Assembly (NCBI RefSeq): GCF_016863335.1
Contig: NZ_BOOR01000070.1
Location: forward strand, 1-64,000
Direction: 5' to 3'
Source of the DNA: Planotetraspora thailandica
Lineage (GTDB): Bacteria; Actinomycetota; Actinomycetes; Streptosporangiales; Streptosporangiaceae
DNA: 64,000 bases
The translations under genes were made by a program, and so were the position numbers. The notes beneath the pieces are model-generated. The model saw only the letters and a list, made by a program, of their open reading frames with translations, was not told where the DNA came from and did not search any database. This document shows, piece by piece, positions 8,579 through 16,709 of the stretch. Each line of letters opens with the position of its first letter. Position 1 is the first letter of the stretch.

Positions 8579-8980
8579 TCAGTCGGAAGGACGTTCCTGG
8601 AGCACCCAGCCGTTGCCGTCGGGGTCGCTGAAGAAGGCGAACACGTTCCAGCGATCCCCGGGCCCGTCGGCCAGCACGCCGCCGGAGCCGTAGTGCTGGA
8701 CGCGGCTGACCTCCACGCCGCGCCCGGCCAGCTCGCCGCGGGCCGCTTCGATGTCGGGCACGACCAGTTGCAGGCCCTGGACGCACCCGGGAGGGGTGCC
8801 GACCTCGGCGCCGATGACGATCGAGCACGCCGAGCCAGGCGGCGTCAGCTGGACGATGCGGACGTCGTCGCTCACCCGGGTGTCGTGGTCGACCACGAAG
8901 CCGCACTGCTCGCCGTAGAACGCCTTAGCCTTGTCCACGTCGGACACGGGGACGGGGATGACTTCGAGCTTCCAGTCCAT
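8579..8980 (-). CDS. VOC family protein (glyoxalase/bleomycin resistance fold)
   Basis: A 133-residue single-domain protein with two beta-alpha-beta-beta-beta modules: MDWKLEVIPVPVSDVDKAKAFY opens the first and LQLVVPDIEAARGEL the second; FFSDPDGNGWVLQ is the usual C-terminal strand. The start at 8980 is chosen because the fold begins right there; the frame stays open to 9106. Function may be metal-dependent lyase, dioxygenase or antibiotic binding; not assignable. It is divergent from efeO with about 220 bases between. Confidence 0.85.
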   Translation of the reverse strand: MDWKLEVIPVPVSDVDKAKAFYGEQCGFVVDHDTRVSDDVRIVQLTPPGSACSIVIGAEVGTPPGCVQGLQLVVPDIEAARGELAGRGVEVSRVQHYGSGGVLADGPGDRWNVFAFFSDPDGNGWVLQERPSD

Positions 8981-9111
8981 CGGTGACCCGCTTCTGCCTC
9001 GGGGATCGTGAGATTCACCCTCGCACGCGATCGCCGCCGAGGGAGGCGTTTCCCGGCGGCCCAACCGTGGAGCTGGGGGAACGCCAGATGATGACTCCGT
9101 GAACAAAACGG

Positions 9112-9149
9112 CACCTAAGGCGATATAAGGCCATCTATCGCCTTAGGTG
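9112..9149. promoter_or_regulatory. 14-bp inverted repeat upstream of efeO
   Basis: CACCTAAGGCGATA (9112-9125) and its exact reverse complement (9136-9149) separated by 10 bases. It lies between the divergent VOC and efeO genes. The right arm overlaps the iron-box-like site at 9143. It could be a large operator or a hairpin; its position upstream of efeO argues against a terminator. Confidence 0.7.
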
Positions 9150-9161
9150 ACCCTAAGCTGA
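9143..9161 (+). promoter_or_regulatory. Probable iron box (DtxR/IdeR/DmdR type)
   Basis: By eye about 14 of 19 positions agree with the actinobacterial iron-box consensus (TTAGGT half-site, CTaAgCTgA second half). An inner CTTAGG-tgac-CCTAAG inverted repeat is perfect. It is 39 bases before the efeO start, as expected for iron-dependent repression of an iron uptake operon. Confidence 0.6.
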
Positions 9162-9199
9162 CTTTGCCCTTTTTGCGCAATTTGATAAGGGGACGATCA

Positions 9200-10366
9200 G
9201 TGCACGTCAGGCGGCTGGGCGTGATGCTTCCGGCATCGCTCCTCCTGGTGGCCGGATGCTCGAGCGCCGCGGTGGTCAAGCCCGCTTCCCCGGGGCAGGA
9301 CTCCGGCGAAGGCATCCAAATCTCCACCAGTCACTGTGGTCAGGGCTGGACCGATCCGCACGCGGGGCCGCAGGACCTGCGGTTCACCAACACCGACACC
9401 GTGTCAGCCGAGGCCTACGTCGTCGATGTGCCGCGCGGCGCGGTCTACGGCGAGATGGAGGGCCTGGCGCCCGGCGTGACCCGCTCCCTGCCGATCACGC
9501 TCGGCTCGGGCACCTACGCCATCAAGTGCGCGGTCGAGGACAACGACCCCATCGTCGGACCGTCCGTCCACATCACCGGTTCGTCCCCCGGCGGTCCCGC
9601 GCTGGTGCCGGTCAACTACAACGACCTGTACGGCCCTGCCCGCGAGTACCAGAAATACGTCGCCGGGGGCCTGAAGACGCTGGTCGCGAAGACCGCGACT
9701 CTGGCGGCCGACGTGGACAGGGGCGACCTCAAGGCCGCGAAGAAGTCGTGGCTGCCCGCGCACCTCGCCTACGAGAGGCTGGGCGCCGCCTACGGCACCT
9801 TCGGCGACTTCGACGGCGCGATCGACGGGCGACCGGCAGGGCTGCCGGGGGGTGTGCACGACCCCGACTTCACCGGCTTCCACCGGGTCGAATACGGCCT
9901 CTGGCACGGCGAGTCCGCCAAATCGGTGCGCTCGGCCGCCGACCGCCTCCTCAAGGACGTCAAGGCGCTGAAGGCCGACTTCCCCAACGAGGACCTGCCG
10001 CCGGAGGATCTGCCCCTGCGCGCCCACGAGATCTTGGAGAACACCCTCCAGTTCGAGCTCACCGGGAAGTCCGACGAGGGCAGCGGCACCAGCCTGGCCA
10101 CGGCCGAGGCCAACCTGGAGGGCACGCGTCACACCCTCGACGTGCTGCGGGCGCTTTTGAAGCCCCGCTACGCCGCGCTTCCCCAGACCGACGTGCAGCT
10201 CGACCGCGTGCAGTCGCTGCTCGACGCACAGAACCACGGGGGCACGTGGACGCCCCTCCAGGACCTCAGCGGCACAGACCGCGAATCCATCGACGGCGCG
10301 GTGGGCGACCTGCTCGAGCGCCTCGCCCCCATCGCCACCACCCTTTTCCCCAGGGGGAGCCAATGA
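9200..10366 (+). CDS. efeO: Iron uptake lipoprotein EfeO
   Basis: A 388-residue exported protein. GTG at 9200 follows an AAGGGG ribosome site; the signal peptide ends in LLLVAGC, a lipobox. Residues about 50-135 form the cupredoxin-like N-domain, and the rest is a peptidase M75-like four-helix domain with the HxxE iron motif in RAHEILE and the conserved EYGLWHGE region. In EfeUOB systems EfeO binds iron for EfeU and works with EfeB. Its stop overlaps the efeB start (ATGA). The neighbouring operator suggests induction by iron starvation. No EfeU permease is found in this window. Confidence 0.93.
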   Translation: MHVRRLGVMLPASLLLVAGCSSAAVVKPASPGQDSGEGIQISTSHCGQGWTDPHAGPQDLRFTNTDTVSAEAYVVDVPRGAVYGEMEGLAPGVTRSLPITLGSGTYAIKCAVEDNDPIVGPSVHITGSSPGGPALVPVNYNDLYGPAREYQKYVAGGLKTLVAKTATLAADVDRGDLKAAKKSWLPAHLAYERLGAAYGTFGDFDGAIDGRPAGLPGGVHDPDFTGFHRVEYGLWHGESAKSVRSAADRLLKDVKALKADFPNEDLPPEDLPLRAHEILENTLQFELTGKSDEGSGTSLATAEANLEGTRHTLDVLRALLKPRYAALPQTDVQLDRVQSLLDAQNHGGTWTPLQDLSGTDRESIDGAVGDLLERLAPIATTLFPRGSQ

Positions 10367-11583
10367 GCGGCTACGACCGCAGGTCCTTCCTTCGCGGTGC
10401 CCTCGCCGCAGGCATCGCCGGCGCGACCGTGGGCGGGATGGCGGGCGCCGCGTCGGCGGCGCCGCAGGACACGGCCACGCCGCCCGCCCCGCCCTTCCAC
10501 GGCCGCCATCAGGCGGGAATCCTGGAGACCCCGCGGCGTCGTACGATCATGAGCTCCTTCGACGTCGTCGCGGACGACAAGAACGGCCTCGTCGATCTGC
10601 TGCACACCTTGACCGACCGGGCGCGCGTCCTCACCGCGGGCGGGACGCCCCCGCAGAACGGCGTCACCACGCCGCCGTCCGACTCCGGCATCCTGGGGCC
10701 GAGCGTTCCGTCCGGCGGGCTGATGGTCACGGTCGGCGTGGGCGCATCCCTCTTCGACGACCGGTACGGCCTGGCCTCGCGCAAGCCGTCCGGGCTGACC
10801 GCGATGCCGACGTTCCCCAACGACGACCTCGACCCCGCGTGGTGCCACGGCGACCTCAGCCTGCAACTGTCGGCCGACGACGACGACATCCTGCTGCACG
10901 CGCTGCGTGACATCGCCCGCCACACCCGGGGCGGCATGCAGGTCCGCTGGCGGATGAACGGGTTCACCAATCCGCCTCGCCCGACCGGCACGCAGCGCAA
11001 CTTCCTGGGCTTCAAGGACGGCATCTCCAACCCCGATGTCACGAACGCCGCCGAAATGGACCGGCTCGTCTGGGCGTCCGGCAAGGCGCCCGACCCGGCC
11101 TGGACGGCAGGCGGCAGCTATCTGGTCGTGCGGCTGATCCGGATGCTGGTGGAGTTCTGGGATCGGGTCGGCCTCAGTGAGCAGGAGCAGATGTTCGGCC
11201 GGTCCAAGGACACCGGAGCACCGCTCGACGGCATGCGTGAGCAGGACGCGCCGAAGTTCCATCTCGACCCCGAGGGCAGGGTCATCCCGCTCACCAGCCA
11301 CATCCGGGTGGCCAATCCCCGGACGCCGCAGACCGACGCCAGCCGCATCCTGCGGCGGGGCTTCAACTACGACAGGGGCATGGACGAGGTCGGCAACCTC
11401 GACGTCGGCCTGATCTTCACCTGCTACCAGCAGAACATCGCGCGCCAGTTCGAGGCGACGCAGAAGCGACTGATAGATGAACCCCTCGTCGACTACATTT
11501 CACCGTTCGGCGGGGGATACTTCTTCACACTGCCTGGCGTACAGGATTCATCCAGGACTTATGCAGATTTTATACAGGTTTGA
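10363..11583 (+). CDS. efeB: Dyp-type peroxidase EfeB (deferrochelatase)
   Basis: A 406-residue haem peroxidase with a twin-arginine signal (DRRSFLRG, then AAGIAGATVGG), so it is exported folded. GFKDGISNP is the Dyp GxxDG motif with the catalytic Asp, His in TSHIRVANPR is the expected proximal haem ligand, and RRGFNYD follows. The C-terminus ISPFGGGYFFTLPGV is typical of EfeB. It overlaps efeO by four bases with a CAGGGGGAGC ribosome site. Known EfeB proteins oxidise ferrous iron or release iron from haem in the envelope. Confidence 0.93.
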   Translation: MSGYDRRSFLRGALAAGIAGATVGGMAGAASAAPQDTATPPAPPFHGRHQAGILETPRRRTIMSSFDVVADDKNGLVDLLHTLTDRARVLTAGGTPPQNGVTTPPSDSGILGPSVPSGGLMVTVGVGASLFDDRYGLASRKPSGLTAMPTFPNDDLDPAWCHGDLSLQLSADDDDILLHALRDIARHTRGGMQVRWRMNGFTNPPRPTGTQRNFLGFKDGISNPDVTNAAEMDRLVWASGKAPDPAWTAGGSYLVVRLIRMLVEFWDRVGLSEQEQMFGRSKDTGAPLDGMREQDAPKFHLDPEGRVIPLTSHIRVANPRTPQTDASRILRRGFNYDRGMDEVGNLDVGLIFTCYQQNIARQFEATQKRLIDEPLVDYISPFGGGYFFTLPGVQDSSRTYADFIQV

Positions 11584-11738
11584 CGGTTTTTAAACGCTGT
11601 TTATGTCGATGTCACCTTTTCGCGGGTTTCGTGTCCCTCGACATCGATGAGATCTCCTGGGCACCGTGTGGCCTCTTGCCACGGGTGCGCGTTCCGGGCC
11701 GAAACTGGCCCGGCATCGTCAGAGGAGGCATCGTGGGC

Positions 11739-13391
11739 ATGCGCCCAGACAAGAAGAAGGCACTTCGCTGGTCCGCGGTCGGTACCAGCGTGGTGGCGGC
11801 CGGAGTTCTGGCCATCACGACCATGTCGCCCGGCTCGGCGGCGCCCTTCCACCAGGCTCCCCAGCCCACCACGGCCAAGGGGATCGTCTACACGAACGAC
11901 GCCAAGACGGCGACCCCGATCAAGCACGTGGTCGTCCTGTTCGACGAGAACGTGTCGTTCGACCACTACTTCGGTACGTACCCGAACGCCACGAACGCGG
12001 ACGGCACCCCGTTCAAGGCCGCGAAGGGCACTCCGTCGGTCGACGGGCTGACCACCAAGCTGCTCACCAAGAACCCGAACCTGTACCAGCCGAAGCGGCT
12101 GACCCCGGCACAGGCCCTCACCTGCAGCCAGGACCACAGCTACGGTCACGAGCAGCTCGCCTACAACGGCGGCAAGATGGACCAGTTCGTCCAGCACACC
12201 GAGCACAGCACGTGTGGCGGCGCCAACACGTACCAGGCTCCGGGCCTGGTCATGGACTACTACGACGGCAACACCGTCACCGGTATGTGGAACTACGCTC
12301 AGCACTACGCGATGAGCGACAACTCCTACAACACCAACTTCGGTCCGTCGACCCCGGGTGCGCTCAACCTCATCTCGGGCCAGACGCACGGCGTCTACCC
12401 GGTCGACCCGGTGACGCACACGGTCGTCAGCGACGCGAGCGTCGTGTCCTCCCCGGACGCCCTGGGCATCGGCACGGTCATCAACGACCCCGACCCCGCG
12501 TTCGACGACTGCTCGGACAACAACCACACCTCGAAGAACAACCTCGCGCAGGCGACCGGCCCCAACGTCGGTGACCTGCTCAACCGGAACCACGTCACGT
12601 GGGGCTGGTTCCAGGGCGGCTTCCGGCCGACCGACACCTCCGGGACGTACTCGATCTGCGGTGCGACGCACCAGAACGTCGGCGGCAACGCGGTCGTCGA
12701 CTACAGCCCGCACCACTCGCCGTTCCAGTACTACGCGTCGACCTCGAACCCGAAGCACCTTCCGCCGTCCTCGACCGCGGCCATCGGGCACACCGACCAG
12801 GCGAACCACAACTACGACCTGACCGACTTCGACGCCGCCCTGGCTGCGGGCAACCTGCCGGCTGTCAGCTTCCTCAAGGCCGGCGCCTACCAGGACGGTC
12901 ACCCGGGTAACTCCGACCCGCTGGACGAGCAGACCTTCCTGGTCAACACGATCAACAAGATCCAGAAGTCGAAGGACTGGGCGTCGACGGCGATCGTCAT
13001 CGCCTACGACGACTCCGACGGTTGGTACGACCACAAGGCTGCCCCGATCGTGAACGGCTCCGCCGACGCGACCCAGGACAGCTCCGCGCTCTGCGGCAAG
13101 GCCAAGATCGCCGGCGGTTACGACGACCGCTGCGGCTACGGCCCCCGCACCCCGCTGCTGGTGATCTCGCCCTACAGCAAGGTCAACCACGTCGACCACA
13201 CCCTGACCGACCAGACCTCGGTTCTGCGCTTCATCGAGGACAACTGGAACCTGGGCCGGATCGGCGACCAGTCCTACGACTCGCGCGCGGGTTCGCTCAA
13301 GGGCATGTTCGACTTCCACAAGCCGCAGGCGGAGACCGTCATCCTCAACCCGACCACGGGTGCGGTCGTCTCGGCCTCCCACACCAAGTGA
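11739..13391 (+). CDS. Secreted phosphoesterase / phospholipase C-acid phosphatase family protein
   Basis: A 550-residue exported enzyme of the alkaline-phosphatase superfamily, phosphoesterase family (PF04185). The signal peptide is KKKALRWSAVGTSVVAAGVLAITTMSPGSAAP. Core motifs are VVVLFDENVSFDHYFGTYPN with the metal-binding acidic residue, ENVSFDH, NFGPSTPGALNLISG, and YDDSDGWYDH near the C-terminus. AGGAGG precedes both a GTG (11733, 4 bases) and this ATG (10 bases); ATG is preferred. Substrate may be phospholipids or phosphomonoesters. A strong hairpin terminator follows. Confidence 0.88.
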   Translation: MRPDKKKALRWSAVGTSVVAAGVLAITTMSPGSAAPFHQAPQPTTAKGIVYTNDAKTATPIKHVVVLFDENVSFDHYFGTYPNATNADGTPFKAAKGTPSVDGLTTKLLTKNPNLYQPKRLTPAQALTCSQDHSYGHEQLAYNGGKMDQFVQHTEHSTCGGANTYQAPGLVMDYYDGNTVTGMWNYAQHYAMSDNSYNTNFGPSTPGALNLISGQTHGVYPVDPVTHTVVSDASVVSSPDALGIGTVINDPDPAFDDCSDNNHTSKNNLAQATGPNVGDLLNRNHVTWGWFQGGFRPTDTSGTYSICGATHQNVGGNAVVDYSPHHSPFQYYASTSNPKHLPPSSTAAIGHTDQANHNYDLTDFDAALAAGNLPAVSFLKAGAYQDGHPGNSDPLDEQTFLVNTINKIQKSKDWASTAIVIAYDDSDGWYDHKAAPIVNGSADATQDSSALCGKAKIAGGYDDRCGYGPRTPLLVISPYSKVNHVDHTLTDQTSVLRFIEDNWNLGRIGDQSYDSRAGSLKGMFDFHKPQAETVILNPTTGAVVSASHTK

Positions 13392-13416
13392 TCTTCTAAA
13401 GAAGCCCGCTTGTAAA

Positions 13417-13447
13417 GAGGGCCCGCGCCGTCCCGGCGCGGGCCCTC
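13417..13447 (+). terminator. Intrinsic terminator after the phosphoesterase gene
   Basis: A perfect 14-bp GC-rich stem (13417-13430 with 13434-13447) and a 3-base loop. No T-tract follows, as is common in high-GC actinomycetes. It starts 26 bases after the stop codon. Confidence 0.85.
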
Positions 13448-13543
13448 CTGCATTCGGCAGCCGACATGGTGGGGTTTACCCCACCTCGTTTCCGGATGGA
13501 CGCGTCATTCCGCCACGCGCGGCCGGTCAATACGGTGGTCGGC

Positions 13544-14788
13544 ATGACGGTCACCGAGCTGAGCACCCCCTGGGACAGGGTCCGTGTGCACTGGTCCGCG
13601 CCGACGTGGCTCCGCACCATCCATGTGGCCACCGGGCTGCCGATCACCCTGGCCGGCGGCTTCGTCATCGGCGGGCTGGCGGTCGTCTCCGTGACCTTCT
13701 CCTGGACCGTGGTGGCCCCGCTGGCCGGGCTGCCACTGCTCTTCATGTTCGCGCAGGTCTTCACCGGCCTGCAGCGCAGACGATTCGCCGCCTACCTCGG
13801 CGTCGAGATCCCCCCGGTTCTTCGCCCGGCCGAGAGAAACCCCCTCAAACGCCTCGTACGGGACGCCCGCTCGAAGGCGGTCTGGCGGCAGGTCGCCTAC
13901 CACGTCATCGCGCCCGTGATCGGCGTCGCGGGGTTCTTCGCGGTCGTCGTCGCCTGGGCCGCCTGCCTGGTCGCCGGCGTGCTGGCCGTACGGACCTGGG
14001 CGGAGGGGGCCAGCGGGTGGCCCGGGCTTTTGCTGGTGCTGCTCGCCTTCGGCCTCTTCGTGGTCGTGCCCTGGGTGGTGCAGGGGGTGACCACCCTCGA
14101 CGTCATGGTGGCCGAGGCGCTGCTCGGGCCGAGCGTCAACGAGCAGCTCGTCCAGCGGGTCGAGACGCTCCAGGAGAGCCGCGCCGAAGTCGTGGAGGCC
14201 GCCGACGCCGAGCGCCGCCGCATCGAGCGCGACCTCCACGACGGAACCCAGCAGCGCCTGCTGGGACTCGCGATGAACCTGGGCATGGCACGTGCGGCCC
14301 TCACCGACGTCCCCGAATCGGCCAGGGAGGTGATCGCCCAGGCGCACGAGGAGTCCAAGCTCATCCTCAAGGAGTTGCGCGACGTGGTCCGCGGCATCCA
14401 CCCCGCCGTGCTCAGCGAGCAGGGCCTCGACGCCGCCCTGTCCGGACTGGCCACCCGGGCCCCCTTCCCCGTACGGCTCAGCGTCGACGTGACCGAGCGG
14501 GCCACGCCCACGGTGGAGGCGGTCGCGTTCTTCGTGGTTTCGGAGGCCCTGACCAACGTCGCCAAGCACGCGGAGGCGACCGGCGCCGAGCTCACGGTCG
14601 GGCGTGAGGGCGACAGGCTCCGCATCATCGTCAGGGACGACGGGCGCGGGGGAGCGGCTCCCGGCGCGGCCGGCGGCACGGGGCTGCGCGGCCTGGTTCA
14701 GCGGGTCGGCTCGGTCGACGGGACCCTCCGCATCGACAGCCCTCCCGGCGGCCCGACGACGATCGAGGCGGAGCTCCCGTGCGCGTAG
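13544..14788 (+). CDS. NarL-family sensor histidine kinase
   Basis: A 414-residue membrane kinase. Four hydrophobic segments in the first 200 residues form a putative sensor domain of the PF13796 kind. The HisKA_3 dimerisation motif is ERRRIERDLHDGTQQRL with phospho-acceptor His232. The HATPase domain shows SEALTNVAKHAEA (N box) and DDGRGG (G box). ATG at 13544 is the likely start; two in-frame ATGs lie upstream. It overlaps the response regulator by 10 bases, so they form a two-component operon. The signal is unknown. Confidence 0.92.
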   Translation: MTVTELSTPWDRVRVHWSAPTWLRTIHVATGLPITLAGGFVIGGLAVVSVTFSWTVVAPLAGLPLLFMFAQVFTGLQRRRFAAYLGVEIPPVLRPAERNPLKRLVRDARSKAVWRQVAYHVIAPVIGVAGFFAVVVAWAACLVAGVLAVRTWAEGASGWPGLLLVLLAFGLFVVVPWVVQGVTTLDVMVAEALLGPSVNEQLVQRVETLQESRAEVVEAADAERRRIERDLHDGTQQRLLGLAMNLGMARAALTDVPESAREVIAQAHEESKLILKELRDVVRGIHPAVLSEQGLDAALSGLATRAPFPVRLSVDVTERATPTVEAVAFFVVSEALTNVAKHAEATGAELTVGREGDRLRIIVRDDGRGGAAPGAAGGTGLRGLVQRVGSVDGTLRIDSPPGGPTTIEAELPCA

Positions 14789-15420
14789 TCCTGGCGGAGG
14801 ATTCCGTACTGCTCCGCGAAGGGCTGGTCCGGCTGCTCGCGGCGGGCGGGATGGAGGTCGCGGCGGCGGTCGGCGACGCGGAGGGGCTGCTGCGCGCGGC
14901 CGACGAGCACGAGCCCAACCTGGTCGTCACCGACGTCCGCATGCCGCCGTCGCACACCGACGAGGGCCTGCGCGCGGCGCTCGTGTTGCGCCGCCAGCGG
15001 CCGGAGCTGGCGATCGTGGTGCTCTCCCAGTGGGTCGAGGAGCGGTACGCGAGCCAGCTGCTGTCCACGGCGACCAGCGGCATCGGCTACCTGCTGAAGG
15101 ACCGCGTGGCCGACGTCACCGAGTTCCTGGAGGCGCTGCGCCGGGTGGCGGCCGGAGGCACGGCCCTCGATCCCGAGGTGGTCGCCCAGCTTCTGCTGCG
15201 TCGCAATAGCGATCCGCTGGAGCGCCTGACCCCGAGGGAGCACCAGGTGCTCGCCCTGATCGCCGAGGGCCGGTCCAACGCGGGGATCGCCGAGGCCCTG
15301 GTCGTGACCGAGAGCGCCGTCGGCAAGCACATCAACAACATCTTCACCAAGCTCGACCTGCCCAGCGCCGACAAGGACCACCGTCGCGTCCTGGCCGTCC
15401 TCCGCTTTCTGAAGGTCTGA
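14779..15420 (+). CDS. LuxR-type response regulator
   Basis: A 213-residue NarL/FixJ-class regulator. The receiver has Glu7-Asp8 in the acidic pocket, phospho-acceptor Asp52 in VVTDVRMPP and Lys in GYLLKDRV. The C-terminal helix-turn-helix is LTPREHQVLALIAEGRSN with the recognition helix near ESAVGKHINNIFTKL. GTG start lies inside the kinase gene. Likely target includes the adjacent membrane-anchored gene at 15425. Confidence 0.93.
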   Translation: MRVVLAEDSVLLREGLVRLLAAGGMEVAAAVGDAEGLLRAADEHEPNLVVTDVRMPPSHTDEGLRAALVLRRQRPELAIVVLSQWVEERYASQLLSTATSGIGYLLKDRVADVTEFLEALRRVAAGGTALDPEVVAQLLLRRNSDPLERLTPREHQVLALIAEGRSNAGIAEALVVTESAVGKHINNIFTKLDLPSADKDHRRVLAVLRFLKV

Positions 15421-15424
15421 AGGG

Positions 15425-15943
15425 ATGCCGATGCGAAGCAGGGTCAGGGCTGTCTGGATCGCCGTGGGCGGCGTGTTCACCGCCGTCCTGGTGGCCGTCA
15501 TGGCGATCGCGGCGCTGGCGGAGATCCCTGTGCCGGGCGACTGGAGATCTTCCCGGTCCTACGGGTCGTCGATCATCGGCGCGACGACGGAGACCACCAC
15601 GGTCACCTACGCGATCACGACACCCCGGATCGTCGTGGACGTCTCGGCGGGCATCGGCGTGCGTGTGTCCACCGGCGAGCCGGGGCGGCTGACGGTGCGC
15701 CGCACGCTCGTCTGGGACGGGAGGGGCCGGCGTTTCGACGAGAGCTGGAAGGACGGCGGCACGCTCCAGGCCACGATGACCTGCGGGCCGAGTGTTCCGG
15801 GCGCGAGCGGCGGCTGCCAGGCCGAATACTTCCTGACCGTGCCGCCGGACGTCGAGGTGCTGATGGCGACCCACTCCGGGCCGGTGACCTGCCGCCCGTC
15901 CGCGGCGGGCGAGGTGACGTGCGTCAGGCCCGGAACAGGCTGA
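15425..15943 (+). CDS. Membrane-anchored hypothetical protein downstream of the two-component system
   Basis: A 172-residue protein with one N-terminal hydrophobic segment (WIAVGGVFTAVLVAVMAIAALA) and an extracytoplasmic part rich in beta strands (ITTPRIVVDVSAGIGVRVSTGEPGRLTV). The pattern recalls the start of DUF4097-like proteins, but it stops at GEVTCVRPGTG where a typical member would continue into repeated beta-helix strands, so it may be shortened. Four bases after the response regulator stop, hence in the same operon and a candidate target or accessory of the kinase. Confidence 0.7.
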   Translation: MPMRSRVRAVWIAVGGVFTAVLVAVMAIAALAEIPVPGDWRSSRSYGSSIIGATTETTTVTYAITTPRIVVDVSAGIGVRVSTGEPGRLTVRRTLVWDGRGRRFDESWKDGGTLQATMTCGPSVPGASGGCQAEYFLTVPPDVEVLMATHSGPVTCRPSAAGEVTCVRPGTG

Positions 15944-16047
15944 TCACCAGCCGTGCGTTTAGGGCAAGTATGGATTCGCTGAGGGCGTGGCTGCCCGGCT
16001 TATGGGGGTAAAGGCGGATTAGGGATCCAGCTTAAGGAGGGGAGCCC

Positions 16048-16452
16048 ATGAGCGAGTTCGAGCAATCGAGACGGATGCCCGCCTCTGCCGAGGTGGTTTT
16101 CGACGCGGCGTCCGACCTGGAGCGGCTCGACGCCTGGATTCCACGCGACCTGCACGTCCAGGCCGACCGCCTGCCGGCCGTGACCGTGCACGAGGACCGC
16201 ACCGGGCAGGACGCCCGCGCCCTGCTTCGCAGAAACCGGGACCAGCTCAGAATCGAGTGGGGCACCCGCGACGACAACAGGTACGCCGGATGGCTCCAGG
16301 TCGCCGGCATCGGCGAGGAGGGCAGCGAGGCGACGGTGCACCTGTCGTTCTTCGGCCACGTGCCTCCCGCGAGCCTCGTGGAGAAGTCCCTCGATGAGAG
16401 CCTTTCCCGGCTGGAGGAGCAGGTCCGCGGCCGGGTGGGCCGGGCCGGCTGA
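16048..16452 (+). CDS. SRPBCC family protein
   Basis: A 134-residue START/Bet v1-like protein. MSEFEQSRRMPASAEVVFDAASDLERLDAWIP is the typical first strand and two helices; the long C-terminal helix is SLVEKSLDESLSRLEEQVRGRV. A strong AAGGAGG ribosome site precedes the ATG. Such folds bind hydrophobic ligands, but the ligand is unknown. It is a single-gene unit by spacing. Confidence 0.85.
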   Translation: MSEFEQSRRMPASAEVVFDAASDLERLDAWIPRDLHVQADRLPAVTVHEDRTGQDARALLRRNRDQLRIEWGTRDDNRYAGWLQVAGIGEEGSEATVHLSFFGHVPPASLVEKSLDESLSRLEEQVRGRVGRAG

Positions 16453-16486
16453 GAATCCGCCCGCCACAGCGGGGAGACGGCGCCGG

Positions 16487-16705
16487 TCAGGAGGCCGGCG
16501 GCCCGTCCTCCTCGCCGGCGGGTTCGGGCGGCGGCATGAAGGACGAGACCCTCGGACCGGCCAGCCGTAACACCTGGCGGATCCAGGCCTCCAGACTCGT
16601 CGGATCAGGCGGGATGAGGGTCGGCGCCCCGTCCTGATCGACGTGCGCGTCCAGGCGCGCACTTTGATCGAGGCACGGCGCCGGCCCCTGCTTGGCCGTA
16701 CTCAC
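16487..16705 (-). CDS. Small hypothetical protein downstream of an F420-dependent oxidoreductase gene
   Basis: A 72-residue open frame beginning with GTG four bases after the oxidoreductase stop, in the arrangement of translational coupling. It reads as plausible protein with a DPTSLEAWIRQVLRL helix and an acidic Pro-rich tail (PPPEPAGEEDGPPAS). No family is recognised. A GC-rich shadow frame cannot be excluded; spacing is the main support. Confidence 0.45.
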   Translation of the reverse strand: MSTAKQGPAPCLDQSARLDAHVDQDGAPTLIPPDPTSLEAWIRQVLRLAGPRVSSFMPPPEPAGEEDGPPAS

Positions 16706-16709
16706 CGGG

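Noticed and set aside
9256-10362. 5' half of a 775-codon plus-strand frame leading into efeB
   Set aside because: It overlaps efeO in another frame and is Arg-rich shadow sequence. The efeB start at 10363 has a ribosome site and a twin-arginine signal.
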